Shown: positions 34,535 to 47,234 of the stretch, piece by piece
Position numbering within the stretch: position 1 is the first letter of the stretch
Layout: each line of letters begins with the position of its first letter
Assembly (NCBI GenBank): GCA_037903355.1
Contig: JBAJFE010000039.1
Coordinates: forward strand, 434,001-498,000
Reading direction: 5' to 3'
From: Trichuris trichiura
Taxonomy: Eukaryota; Nematoda; Enoplea; Trichinellida; Trichuridae
DNA length: 64,000 bases
Translations under genes and position numbers: made by a program
Notes under the pieces: generated by a model
The model's database searches: none
Seen by the model: the letters and a program-made list of their open reading frames with translations, nothing else
Told to the model about the DNA's origin: nothing

Positions 34535-37500
34535 ATGACTGACGTTGCATTGAGAAGCTACAAACAACGAATAAACAAAGCCAGCCGTGAGACAAGGAGA
34601 AGCCAGGTGGCCACGAACATTGTGAATAGCTGTGCAGATGAACGGATTCCAGAAAAACGCCAGTTGACCATCGACTTTGTGCTAACTTACAGAAAGCAGA
34701 AGGAAAACGAGCACAGAAGACGATTTTTCAATCAAAATATGATTGCTGAAGGTTTTCATTTGGAATTCAAGGAAATTCAATACCAAAAAGAGCAACATGT
34801 TATTGTGCTTATCCACGTACCGGATGAGGTAATCTTACGGTACGCAGAGATTTGGCGAGTCAAATTGCCGGTTCTTTTGGAATCCTACTTTTTGCCCAGC
34901 CACGAAACGAAGGAACCAATGGAACAGCTATACAGCGTAATTCACGCTCACGTTCTCTTCAATGATAACTGGCATTTTTCCGACCGAAACAATCACTTTT
35001 TATGGCCATACCTGTCGGAGCATAGTGAGCGATATGTTGCAAATTCAAAAAGTTCCTGTCTGAGGGAAGCGCAGCGTCAAGCGATTGTCTGGAACATTAT
35101 GCAAACGTTACCCAACGACCCCAAGGATTCTAAACGACGAGGAATAGAGTTGCTCCTTAAAATTCGCGTGTACGATCACGCCTATCCCGTCCATGACGGA
35201 GATGTTAGTTCTGCAAGAATCGAAGAAGGAAGTGGCCCCATATCAAAGAGGCAACTTTTGAGGTAGGCTTTCTGAGAACGAGATCCCACATCCGCTTGTT
35301 GCTTGCAGGCAAACGTGGGCCAGTCATCGCTGCACTTTCCATAAGCAGCCATTGCATCTTGTTTACCGATACTTTGGCCACAAGGTAGGCTTCTACTTTG
35401 CCTTTATGGGATTCTACACGCGCATGCTGATTCCTGCGGCAGTAGCTGGAGTAATGGTGACACTTTTTGGCCTCCTCAATATGAACAAGGACGATGTAGC
35501 GATGGATGTTTGCGATCCCCATTCCAGTCCTGGAAATTTGACAATGTGCCCAATTTGTGAGCCGCCCAACTGCGAGGTAACTTCTGTACTTCTCTACTAC
35601 GCATCATTGAATGACAAAGAACAGAGAACATTTTCTTGAAATTCTAGCGCTTTTCGAACAATTCTTTACGAGAACACGTAAGGCAAAAGGAAATGGGGTT
35701 TCAATTACTTGCTTAGTCGTTCACGTAAATTTATCCGTTCGCTATCTGTCTTGGCAACAGATGTTGTTACGAAAGTTCCGTGTGCTTTGAGTATTAAAAC
35801 GCGAGGAGGGAAATCCCACCAAAGAGCTATGGACGTCCCGCTTTTACTTTCATTTTTTTACTCGCTGTGCCTGTTACCCTTATGTTCTCTTTATTCGTTT
35901 TCTTACTTGCTTTTCAATCGCTCATTTCGCTTGTTTACGCATGTTTACTCCTTTATTTACATTCTTCTTATTTTCCTTACCCGTTTATATGTGTACGATT
36001 TCTGACATGCCCAATTTAATTAAAATTACCTCGATGACGCAACGAATGTTACTCCAAAGTTCTACGCGCTGTAACCCGCACAACGCGTGCATCAACAGTC
36101 CTTGCTTTTAGCTACTATCTGTTTTATTGTCTATTTACAACATCTGTTACTTGCATGCTTATGTGTTTGTTTTACCGCTACGGACACTCTCTTTGTTTGT
36201 TCAACCATTAGCTGGCTTCAATTTGTTTCTTTGCAGACTTCCGTTTACCTATTCGTTAACTTGATTAATTCAGCTATTCTGCTAATGGATCTGACGCTCT
36301 TCTGAGGGCCGTGCGTGCCTTAATTGTTAAGATTCAGAACGTCGAATTTTAGGTATGGAAATTCGCCGTTGAAGGGTGCAGCAGAACAAAGCTCAGCTAC
36401 GTAATGAACAACGAGGCTACCCTGTTCATGTCGTGCTTCATAATTGTTTGGGAGGTCATTTTTTTGAAATTCTGGAAAAGAACAGAAGCCTCATTGGCCT
36501 TCGAATGGGGCACCGACGATCTGCAACATTGCGACGAAATTATTCGGCCCGATTACATTGCAAAGGCAACAACAAAACGTCTGGACAAGGTAACAATGGA
36601 ATTCGAAGACTACATACCGTGGCAGATAAGAGTCAGCTATTTTACACTGTCCCTCTGCGTCACTTTATTTATGCTAATCAGTGCTGGAGTGGTACTGGTC
36701 GGTCTGTCAATGCTACGAGTGATCCTTTACGGGGAATATCGAAAAATTGGAGGAATATTTCAGCATCATTCCATCGAGTTCGCTCGCTGGACTATACATG
36801 GTTTTATATTCTTAGCCGTATTGATCTACGATAAAGTCTACAATCTCATATGCCATCGGCTCACCACTATGGAACGTCCCAAAACGGAAAAGCAATACTG
36901 GTTCAGCTTTCTATGGAAATTGTTCGTTTTCGAGCTTTTGAACGAGTTTACACCCATTTTTTACGTCGCTTTTTTCAAAGAGGTCAGCGTTGACACTCCC
37001 CTCGACCTGACCTTTCCTAAGGAACTATGCGACCCGGGAGGATGTACGTCCGAAGTGACGGAACTTATATCGATACTACTTTTGGCACGACTCGTTTTGT
37101 CCAACATGCTCGGCACTGGCATGGAATGGATGAATCGTTTGCTGGATAAATGCTGGCTGATCTACTCAAGAAAGGTAAGAAATTCAAAAAAGCGTAGCGT
37201 ACATTAGTCGCAATAATTTTTAGCCATACGGGCATAATGTATTGATTATAAGCCTAAGACTAAGCCTAGCCGGATGGAGTTTCAACCTCTATCCTTCGGC
37301 GGTATTGCATCATCCATTTTAGTCTACGCCAGCAGTCGGATAACTATACTTTCCTGTATTAGCTTAAGCAATCTTGAATCGCGAGGTCGAAAAGCGATGG
37401 GATATTAAGCGAGCTAATTCCGCCTTACTCTTCTCTCTTATTCTCTTTAAAATGCACTACTCAAGTTTTATTACACTACTTTGAATGCACATACACGTAG

Positions 37501-38238
37501 GTTTGACAACCTGAGCAGCGAAGTGGGTATGAGTTTAGTACTGAAGAAAATAATATTTTCTAGAGTTCCCATTATGTCGACTATCCTCAGTGGCGCAAAG
37601 ATCTTAACCTGGAGAAGTTGGAATACGACGGGGTCGTTGTAGAATTTATGGAAATGATTATTCAATTTGCCTTCTGCACAGTTTTCATTGCCTCCTTTCC
37701 GCTGGCCCCTCTCGTTTGCCTAATCAACAATTTGATCGAAGTGCGAAGGGACGCCAAGAAAATGATTAATCATCGTCGTCCGGTGCCCGTTCGCGTATCA
37801 GGCATTGGAATATGGAACACATTTTTCGAATGGGTAGTTCAAATTTCCGTCTTGACCAACGCTGCATTACTCAGCTTTACCAGCGATATTATTCCAAAGT
37901 TGTATTACAAAAGTGTCTATTCGAAGGAGCATAACTTTCTTGGCTTTGCCGAGTTCAGCCTATCGCGGGTGTTCACCAAAAATTGGGTAAAATTGTCAAA
38001 AGACTATGAGAATATCACCGAATGTTGGTATAAGGGCTACAGGCATTCCTATCCTCCATACAGCCTGAAATCTCGCTTCTGGGAAATGCTGGCGGTTCGA
38101 ATATTCGGCTTTACTGTACTGGTGTGCATTTTCTACAGCATCACGTTTGTAATCAGCAGAGCAATTAGTGACAGACCGGCATGGGTGCAGACCAGAATTA
38201 GTCGGGCCAAATATTTGGCAGGAAAAGTGCTCCTTTAA
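34535..38238 (+). CDS. anoctamin / TMEM16 family membrane protein
   Basis: The exons are 34535-35262, 35309-35576, 36353-37174 and 37564-38238, giving 830 residues with all phases matching. Family proteins are calcium-activated chloride channels or lipid scramblases. The N-terminal dimerisation domain holds IDFVLTYR and the 'EGFHLEFKE' block. Then come VYRYFGHKVGFYFAFMGFY and LIPAAVAGV at TM1, a cysteine-rich loop (CPICEPPNC), ATLFMSCFIIVWEV, and the TM7-TM8 core EYDGVVVEFMEMIIQFAF and FPLAPLVCLINNLIEVRRDA. Calcium ligands equivalent to mouse TMEM16A E702, E705, E734 and D738 are present as E633, E636, E665 and D669 with identical spacing. The TM6 ligands look substituted (see findings). The start follows the acceptor TTTTGCAG by 14 bases, so either the mRNA is trans-spliced or an upstream exon exists. 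Confidence 0.93.
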
Positions 38239-41200
38239 GAACAGCGACTATCTTAGGAAAATCTTCGATTTCGATGCTCACTCAGAGGTTCCTATTATTA
38301 CGTATCTGTCAGAAGTTGACTGGAAATTCTCTGTACTTTGACCTGCGCGACAAAGAAGAAATTTCTCTTCATGTATACATCAACCATGTGTAGTTCAATT
38401 GTTCAGCCAAATTGCATAACGAATGAACAAAGTTATTGTACAAAAGGTGCTATTAAACTCGGAAAAGTCAAAAGGATAAACTTTTCGGCGCCCTAAGAAA
38501 AGGAATGGCTCACATTTTTAAAAACGCAGACTGCCAGCAAACTTTAGGCTATGCAATGTAGTGGACTTCCTGGATAATAGAGGAGGCCCTCATTTACTTG
38601 TGGCTGTAAAATTTTCCACCTTAATTTTAGAAAACGCTATTATGCTAATTTTAAAAGCTGAGTTAATAAAACATCGAAATAAACCGCGCATACTTTGTTT
38701 TTCAAAAGCTGGAAGCACAAAAAACCTTTGCAAATCTATCAAACTGTGTACGAGCTTCCCTACGCTGGACCTATGAAGCATTGGACAGAATCTCAACAAC
38801 AATGCGCGCTAATTATCAAGAAATCGAATTTCGTAACGGTATACGGAAGTACAACTCGCAGAGGCTTATTTAAATCAGTGTAGCTTTTGGGAAGCTCCTG
38901 TTCCTGTCTTCAGTACCGAGGTAAGACAGCAAAAGGAGTTTCCAGAAAGCTACGCTACTCATCAGTCGCACTTCTGTATACCCTTACGAAATTGCACACG
39001 CTCGTAAACAGAAGTATAATGAGTTGAAAGGTACTTACCGTCTTTAAACGTCGTCTTCAGTGTTCAACCAGTCGTCGGAATAAAAGAAGCACGTTAAAAG
39101 CTGGTGACAATTGGTAGCAATTAGCATAGCCTTAATAACTGACACTTTCAGTTCCCAAGCGCATCCTGAAGAATGGAAATCGGCCCATAATCAACTGACC
39201 TCTCAAACAGCTCTCGTAAGAAGAACAACTAAAAGGTGTTACAGTAACTTTGTGCATGATAACCTACACATGCATTACAGAAGCCCATATGCTCAATAGC
39301 TAACAAGGATGGTTCAACGAACTTAAGTAAAATACGAGCTTCATTTTACATTTACAAGACCCCAATGTATGCAAAGTTCACTACCTAAAGGAACGCTAAC
39401 TCACTGTCTCCCTGTCAGGAACATAAGCATTCGAGAAGGCAAAATAAACGCAGCTCAAACGAAGCAAAGTTAGCATAATAACTTACTGGAAAATTGAAAG
39501 GGACGCAGCAATCTTGTTCGACGTAATTGAGTCAACATAACGACAAGCAGCTTTTTTCAAACGCTTCAGAAAAGCCATTGAAAACACTGGCCACTTAATG
39601 TCGGAAGATCAACTTCGCATAAGGAGCTCACTACCATTGCTACTACTGTCCAGCAGTCCAAGTAGTAATTTGGAGGATGGAACAAGTTTAATGAGTTTTC
39701 GTACATTTCAACAAATAACATATTCAGAAACAAATTGTGCACATCCCGCATGCTATGTTGCTGATAACATCTTCGCAGCGACAGCTACTGACTGGGCAGC
39801 AATGAACATTTGAAACTTGCCATGCTAATCAACTGTTTCAAGCTTACATGAAAAAGGTTCATACATGATTCGTTGATGCGCAAGGAAAATCACCACTTTA
39901 AATGTTCTGCCTGAACGCTTACAATGCTTTTTGTTCAACTGTCCCAAAAATCTGCATAAGTAGCTTCACTGACGCAAACGACATCTTCTAACGTCCCGCA
40001 GACCGAGCCATCAAAACCTGATCAATGTTTACCCAGAAAAAATCAGAGGATCCTGTGAACATGCACCGTGCTGGCAGCAGACTTATTCAAGACCCTACCG
40101 TAATATCAATAGCTTGAAAACCAAATCGCGCGTTACACGTGTCACTATTTGCCTGAGCATCACTGGCACAGCGATTATTTTCTCAGTTGCACACTTGAAA
40201 GAATTCGCTAAAGACAACGGAAGAACAATAACTAAAAGTTTTGTAAATTAAATCAGTTTCAGCTCAAGTAAACTAGCACTTTTTATGCTAATAGTTCACT
40301 CGACATTCAAAATTACCATACGATTCCGAAAAATAGAAGTTATTTAAGAATTCAATACTTAATTAATCTTAAGCTGGAAGCAGAAGAAACCATGGCGTTT
40401 AAAGCTGCGGAAACGGCTTAACGAAAGCATTACGGACGAAAATCCTTTACTAATACGTGTCACCCACTGACTTACTATAAGAGGTATACCCTTTTCCAAA
40501 AGCCTGGAATTGAATCGTTACGAATTTCAGACTTCTACCAATTTTGGAATTTCTAAAGATATGTAACGCGATATGCACGAGTTGGGCCCAATTCAGGACA
40601 TTCATTCATGTTTGTCATATACGGGCGATAAAGGCAGTTTTTTCAAATAAAAAATTCTACGATCGAATTAATCAGCAGCAACACAGTCGTCCTAAGCTGA
40701 GAATGCGTTCTGCTCGAATTTTCTCAAAACGTTTCCGCTAGACTCATCCTTTTCTCGAGATGCTTTAACAGCAGCTAGAACAATCGGAAATCACACGTGC
40801 AATTTTCAGCGCTATATTCCATGGCGGCCCAAAATAAGGTCGCGATTTTGAAGCAGACCCGTTTTCGCAACCCAGCATGAATGAATACGTGTACTTTAAA
40901 TCCTATTACGACAAAGACAGCTTCACGACGCGCAGCATTAAGGTTTACGGTATACAAACTAATTTGAATAGTGTTTTTAGGCAGGACTACTTTAATAAAT
41001 GCTTTTTCTAATCTTTCAAAAAAGAAAAAAGTCCGGCGGGTAGAATGCTGCCTAAAAAACGAAGCAAAAACGATCGTGAATTCGATTTTCATTCAACAGT
41101 CAAACAGAGCTTTAATTTGGTTGGACGAAATACATGTGAACTTTTTGTCTATTGCTGACAGTAACGACAGATAAACCTGAAAACACTTTGGCAAATTAAT

Positions 41201-41995
41201 TCTTTTTCTTTCCGTAAAGCTTAGCGGGCTTCTGCTCTAATTAAGAGTGAAGTAATGGGAGAGTGCCTCCCTTCCAAAAATAGCCTTAAGCTTGGACAAA
41301 AGCATTAGCAGCTGTTTTACAAAACCGACCTCATCCAGCCAAAGCTGGCTTCCTCTATGCTTGCGTAAACGTCAGAACCAACAACCCAAAATGGACTCTA
41401 ACAATTTGACAAGTTAAAATCAATGCGTGAAGAGGGTTTCGGTCGTCTTGATAGGCTTTGAAACGCAGTATTTTGCGAAAACAGTGAAAAGTTTCTAATC
41501 TGCCTATTTCCCTTTAAAGCTAAGCGTAGGCGGAAGGATCCGACGCTAATATGACGCATTTTGCTTCCCGCGCTAAACCAACTGCTTTATATAAGTTGCT
41601 GCGTCTTGAATGCGTGAACGCAATGGTGATAATTTTGAAGCTACGGAATCACGCCTCAGAGAAAGTTATGCGGCCCCTAAGGAGGAGTCGTTTCAATTGG
41701 AGTGCAGAGAGGAGGGCATCGCTTTGGCGCCAACTGGCCAACTCTGTTGTTGTCACTACATTGTATCGACAACGATGGACAACTTGTCCAAAATAGCTGT
41801 GCACCACCAGAACGATAATTAAGACGCCATGCGGCTCTTCTATTGACTCGGCGAGCAAAAGCACAACATATCTGAGTCGGTCGACCATTGGTTGAAAACT
41901 GATCAAATCCGAAACGCCTATTGGCCCAAACAAAAGTCGCCCATCAGATTTGGAAGACAAGGATCGGCACACTGCCTTGGAGGATCGACGGTGAG
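38239..41995. other. 3.8 kb gene-free stretch
   Basis: I found no exon with a recognisable domain on either strand between anoctamin and the chemoreceptor. Confidence 0.4.
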
Positions 41996-44020
41996 ATGTG
42001 CTGCTGCAATGAAACGGAAGCTTTGTTCAGCAGCTACATATTTTGGACAGGCGAAATACTGAAGCTAATCGCCGCACCGTCCTCCACGTTGCTCAACATA
42101 CTTTTGCTCTACCTTCTCTCCCACTGCCGTCCATTGCACATCAATGTCCGCAATTTGCTGGTCAATCTGGCCGCTTGCAATATGTTCAATGGATTCTACG
42201 TGACCGGCAAGTCGGTTTTAATAATGAACTCTATTGCAAGAGGTCGCTTTTGCATGTTGACTTCCACCAATGTACCCCAATTGTGCTCATTTCAAACTGG
42301 AATTTTTATCGCCACACTCTTTTCGACCGTTGGAACTTTTGCGGCTATGCATGCGGAGCGACTGTACGCGACCATACGCATTGGCAGGTACGAAGCAAAG
42401 CCGAAAGCGTCGCTAAGCATCTTTCTCCTGTTCGGAGTGTGGACGGTGACTATCATTTGCGCTTCCGGCATTGTAGCCACCGTCAAGCAATCCAAACCGC
42501 TTCCATTATGCAATGAATTGTTGAACATCAATCCTACAGCCAGCGCAGCTATTGTGTCTATCACTTCGTCCATCCAAGTGGTCGGCCTCATTCTTTACGT
42601 AGGTAGGTAAGCAATACGATAACAAACCGCGTGATGGGGACAGACTTGTCAGTTGTTGTCAATTCAATCGCTCCATTTTAATGTGCAACGCCCATGGCCA
42701 ACAGGCGACACAGGGAACTATGCTTCCTAAGGCCATGTTGGGTAAGCAAAGTTGCGCAATCAATGCACTCAAGCTCGTTAGTCCTGTCGTCAAACTGGTC
42801 AATCAAATATTGCCTTCTTCTCCTCGTACAGCCTTTCTCAATATCAAGCATAACTTATTAGACATGGATGCCAATGCAACAGCATCATGCCTTCAAGATT
42901 GGCGCTTAGGTAATGGAGCTGTCTTGCGGTCAAGTCAATTCAAAATGAATCAACGCAAAATCACTTCGTCTGATCGAAGTCGGGCGGGACCTAAAAAGCG
43001 CCGAACGGTAAAAAAAGGAGAATACACAACCGAGGTTAACAAGGAAGCTTCTTCGACTTTAATGTCGCTAAAGCCGACGGCTGTTTTGGCCGTTGAGGCG
43101 ACTTTGTTTTCTTCATGCTATCTCTTCATTCCCTGTCTGATTCGTTTATACGACCCATGGGAGAAGGTCAGTCGATTTTGGTACTGCACGATCGGTTGGC
43201 GAAAATCTCAATTGGCAGTAGTCGACCCAGTTTTCATTTAAAATTTCGAATGAACCATAAAGCCTCATTTCTATCGCTTCCAGAGAGCAGTTTATCTATT
43301 GGCTGGCAAGTGAGGGAAAAAATGGATTGAATGGCCATGACGCGATAAGGAAGCGGTCCCAACGGAAAATCAGACTGATAAGTTCTTTTGATAACGGATC
43401 GATTTTTAGGCCTTTGGCTATACAATCGACGAAAAGTGATGCGCCAACGCTGCCAAAGAGAATCGAGAAGACAGGTACTCGCTTACCGACTGGAATCGCA
43501 GAAAAGCTTAGCCACCATGGAAATGCTTTTGCCGTCCATTGTGCTGAATGCAGTCACCTGGTCGGTGATCAATTTGTTCACCCTTGTTTCCGCCGAGAAA
43601 ATTCACGGCAAAACTCATAGCGGCTCGGAAACGGTGAACTACTTCATTGCTAGCCAGTATTTTTTCTACCTTATCGTTCTGGTGCAAGGCATCTTTCATC
43701 CGTTGCTTTTCATCTGGCATTTGCCTCCAACCACGATTCGACTTCCATTTGCTAAAGGCTTTCTAAGCAGTATGCTGCCAGAGAGAAAAGACGAAAAGGC
43801 TCGTTTCGCAAAGGGCAGCAAGAAGAACCTTTTGATAGACCAAATATCGGACAAGGAAACTCGAGTGACCGTCATTCCACGACATCTTGAATATTGTGAC
43901 CTTGGCATCCTGCTGGACATGGATAACGAAGAGGTGATCAAAGTGGATGACTTTTACGAAAGGATGTCTATCGTTTCCAGTATCAAACAACTCAACAATG
44001 CTATTGATATTAAAATTTAG
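41996..44020 (+). CDS. seven-transmembrane chemoreceptor, nematode Sra-superfamily-like
   Basis: The exons are 41996-42602 and 43410-44020, joined in phase 1, giving 405 residues. It starts MCCCNET with an N-glycosylation site. Hydrophobic segments follow: about 22-42, 51-75, 98-120 (ending just before the motif), 138-163, 183-202 into exon 2, then SIVLNAVTWSVINLFTLVS and FFYLIVLVQGIFHPLLFIW. After TM3 comes ERLYATIRIGRYE at 121-133, the ER...YE pattern known from nematode Sra/Srab/Sre-type receptors. The end has the usual TM7 'IFHPLLF' in place of NPIIY, then a long polar cytoplasmic tail of about 110 residues. It presumably senses environmental or host chemicals at the cell surface; the ligand is unknown. 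An 807-base intron contains another open frame (42681-43241). Confidence 0.75.
42681..43241 (+). other. 186-codon open frame inside the chemoreceptor intron
   Basis: A complete ATG-to-stop frame lies on the sense strand within the intron. It is Lys/Arg-rich in the middle (GPKKRRTVKKGEYT) and hydrophobic near the end (LFSSCYLFIPCLIRLYD). I recognise no family. A possible donor AAG|GTCAGT lies at 43169. It could be a skipped or alternative exon, a nested gene or chance. Confidence 0.25.
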
Positions 44021-44256
44021 CATTTGGACATCGTTGATACGGGTGTTTCCATTACGCATAATGAACCCAGTGAAAGATGGGATGTTGTTTGATTGTTGCG
44101 TTTTTTACTTCGACTAACCCAACAAGCTCCCCAAAGCGAGCTATCGTAAAAGCCAATGGACTACGCAACGAGAAAACATTGTCCGTACGTATGTCGGAAT
44201 TGAACGTAGCTACGAAGCGAAGAAACCACGACCGGGCTCTACCGTACGAATAAGAA

Positions 44257-45598
44257 TTATTTCATATTCAACGACTTCTTTACCACTCGGATGACGTCAG
44301 CAACGACCGGCTGGGCCGCTGTCTCCAAGTTATTAGCATAAGGCATGGGAACGTCCACGCCACTTACGCGGAGAATAGGGGCATCCAAATAATCGAAAGC
44401 GTCGGACTCGATGACTTGGGCGCATAGTTCAGCGCCCACACCACAGAAAGGCCATCCGTTTTCAACTGTTACCATATGATTAGTCTTTTTGACGCTATCT
44501 TTAATTGTATCCAAATCGAGAGGACGCAGAGTGCGTAGATTAATAACCTGAGAGTAAAGAACGTTTCAAGAAGTTGTAAATAAAATGGGTACAGTAACCT
44601 CTGCGCTAACGCCCATTTTTTCCAGCTCCGCGGCGGCATCCAGGCAAACTTGCACCATGCGACTGAAGGAAACTAATGTGACATTGTTGCCTGCTCGTTC
44701 TACTTTAGCCTTTCCGAACGGAATCAAAAAGTCGTCGCGCATCGCCTCGTCCGACATCGGGAACTTTACGCCGTAAAGAACTTCATTCTCCAAACAAACG
44801 ACTATTTAAATAAAGAAAAACTGTTTGCCTAAGGCCCAAAATAATTTATGAATGCTATACCGGGATTTGGATCTCTGATGGCAGTTTTCAGTAAACCTTT
44901 TGCGTCTTCGGACGAGAAAGGAACAATGACCTTTAAACCTGGGCAATTAGAATACCACGGGCTGAAATCCTGGCTGTGTTGAGCGCCAACGCCAACTGCC
45001 GGGCCATTGGGACCACGGAAAACGATGGGCGATGGTATCTAGGCAAAAGTATGAAGTAAACACAACTTGACCTTACAGGGACACTAGTATACAGTTCCTG
45101 CAGACATGTACAAAGTCTTGCCGGCGCTGTTGATTATTTGATCAATAGCTTGCATGGCAAAATTGATGGTCATGAACTCGCAGATTGGACGCAGTCCGGC
45201 CTGCAAAAGATGCAATAGAAGCAATTAGGCACTAAGAGGAATGAATACCATGGCTGCTCCGCAAGCCAACCCGCAAAACCCCATCTCTGTTATTGGCGTA
45301 TCGACAACCCTTTTGTCGCCGTACTTCTTCCACAAGCCTTTCGAAACCTGAAGGCAAAAACTACAAGTTTTCAAGATTAAAACGTGCAAAAGCAATCCCG
45401 CTGTACCTTGTAAGCACCGTCGTACTGAGCCACTTCTTCGCCAATTAAAAATACTCTCTCGTCGCGGGCCATTTCCTCATCCATTGCACTGTTCAGCGCA
45501 TCTCGAACGGTCAACGACGCTGCCCCTCTGGTGACCCAAACGGATTTTTTCAGTTGGCGAGATAATAGATTCAGCGGGCGGCTGCAGACTAGCGACAT
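44257..45598 (-). CDS. PDHB: pyruvate dehydrogenase E1 component subunit beta, mitochondrial
   Basis: Six exons from the start: 45407-45598, 45249-45347, 45093-45200, 44861-45038, 44599-44801 and 44257-44547, totalling 356 residues (human 359). The product is the beta subunit of the E1 heterotetramer that decarboxylates pyruvate with thiamine diphosphate in the mitochondrial matrix. Visible marks are a basic mitochondrial leader ([18 protein letters not shown]), [29 protein letters not shown] with the active-site Glu, [22 protein letters not shown] and [10 protein letters not shown]. The C-terminal transketolase domain reads [19 protein letters not shown] and [10 protein letters not shown]. 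Introns are about 50-60 bases. The start lies 8 bases after the acceptor GTTTTCAG, a candidate trans-splice site. Nothing is missing. Confidence 0.97.
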
Positions 45599-46002
45599 TG
45601 CACAATCTGAAAACGAGGCAAACGTGAGTGCTAGACAAATTGCGCACGCGAGATAGTGCAACGAACAAAACTGCTTTTGCTAAACTTGTCCACTCAAAAA
45701 GCAGGAAAGAAACTAGCAAACACGTACACAATGATACAGTAATTTATAAATCTGCAGGTACAAAATGGAAGGAATGCTCAAAAACGCTAACATTTTCGTT
45801 CATTTACAACTGATTTTTTACAATACGCTTGCCACCAACTGTATCTAGCAGCGCTTCGGCCAATTGTTCACTTTATTTTACGTCAATTTTTAACGAAGAA
45901 CAATAAGGAACGTGTCACGTACAAACAGAATTTTGCGATGTCATACAAGGACAGACGGAAAAAACAACCGGTGGAGGAAGTTAAATATTAGAAAACATGT
46001 CT

Positions 46003-46245
46003 TTAGCACGTTAGCGCCTGCTTGGAGGGAACATGAACGCTTTCCGTCTTGACGAACATGTCCGGATCGTAGATGACGCGTACTATCAGCGAACAGCTGG
46101 GACATTCCGCAACGTCCTTGCCACTTTCCAGCTCAAACTTCGTTATCTCGAATTTATCCCCGCATGGGCACGGATAATGGTAGGTCTCTGTTTCCGGGTC
46201 GTATTCGAAATCTTCAATTTCGATCTCGTCGTGAAAAATGGACAT
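46003..46245 (-). CDS. DPH3: DPH3 (CSL zinc finger) diphthamide biosynthesis protein
   Basis: A single exon encodes 80 residues, the usual size. DPH3 (KTI11) is a small iron/zinc CSL-domain protein that donates electrons to DPH1-DPH2 in the first step of diphthamide formation on elongation factor 2, and also serves Elongator. The domain starts [17 protein letters not shown], and the metal-binding cysteines are in CPCGD (26, 28) and CPSC (48, 51), followed by VRVIYD. The short frame extends 17 codons upstream to another ATG, but the family starts at MSIFHDE. A 3' splice-like site (GTTTTCAG, about 33 bases upstream) may receive a spliced leader. Confidence 0.95.
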   Translation of the reverse strand: MSIFHDEIEIEDFEYDPETETYHYPCPCGDKFEITKFELESGKDVAECPSCSLIVRVIYDPDMFVKTESVHVPSKQALTC

Positions 46246-47234
46246 ATTTTCGAGCAACACCGACAACTGACGCCAAGCTGAAAACATGTAAGTCATCGTT
46301 TAAAGTGTTCTCAAGGCTAAGAATTAATGCTAGCGGTATGGTTAAACAGAAAGTCGAAATTGAAAAACTCGCAAGAAACAAGCGTTTGAAAAGTAAACGT
46401 ACCAAGCAATAAACTGTAATAGAGAAAACAACGACCAATCGCCCAAATAAAGGGAATCAAAACAGCTACAAGACTTTACTGGATTACTGTAAACTAGTGT
46501 TCAGGTAACAACGCTTACTGTTAAATAGTAATCAGGCAGTATCAGGTAAACATGCGAAGGACAAATCAAGAACACCGTTTGAAAAATGAAACTAAAAGCT
46601 GGTAAAACTTATAAATTAAACTTTAAATCCACTTTTAATTCGAATAAAAATAGAGGCAACAACTTCAGGTTTTTGACAACAAGTTGGAAACGATTTTGTA
46701 GCGTACTTTTAATTTCTAAGAGCAGATTATTTAGATGTAATGTTCGTATTTTAGATGAAAAAGATTACAGTACAAATTAAATGAATAAGTTGTACTTGCG
46801 AAAAACTGTGCTCATGATACCAGTTCAAATTTCGTATAAGTTTTTGTACCGTTTGTGAACATGTGGATAAAGCATCTACACACGGATTCATGTTTTCACC
46901 AAGAGCAATACTAAGACTACAGTCGCGCATTTGAAATGAGTCCTCATTAAAGTAAGTCGTAATCTGGCAGGAAGAAATTTTAGAAAAGTGAACAATTAGC
47001 CGCCTGCGTTGCTCCATTTGCCAGCCTTGAAAAAGGGATCGTTTTTTGACGGTTTTATTTATATTTCTTCATCTCGCATAATGAATGTCTGTTTAATTCA
47101 AACCAACTGTTAACCGGAAGCTTTCCGGACTTCTAACGTTCGTCAGTCGTCCAGAAGATTTTTAAGTCTAACATCCTTAACCTAGCTCGTAAACTGTTTG
47201 CAATAGTTTTTACCTTAGAAGGGAAAAACAACAA
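46246..47234. other. intergenic, about 1 kb
   Basis: No gene is seen between DPH3 and the C1orf131-like gene. The sequence is AT-rich without coding character. Confidence 0.4.

Noticed and set aside
41649..41972. 107-codon minus-strand frame upstream of the chemoreceptor
   Set aside because: Overlaps the 5' flank of the receptor and resembles no family.
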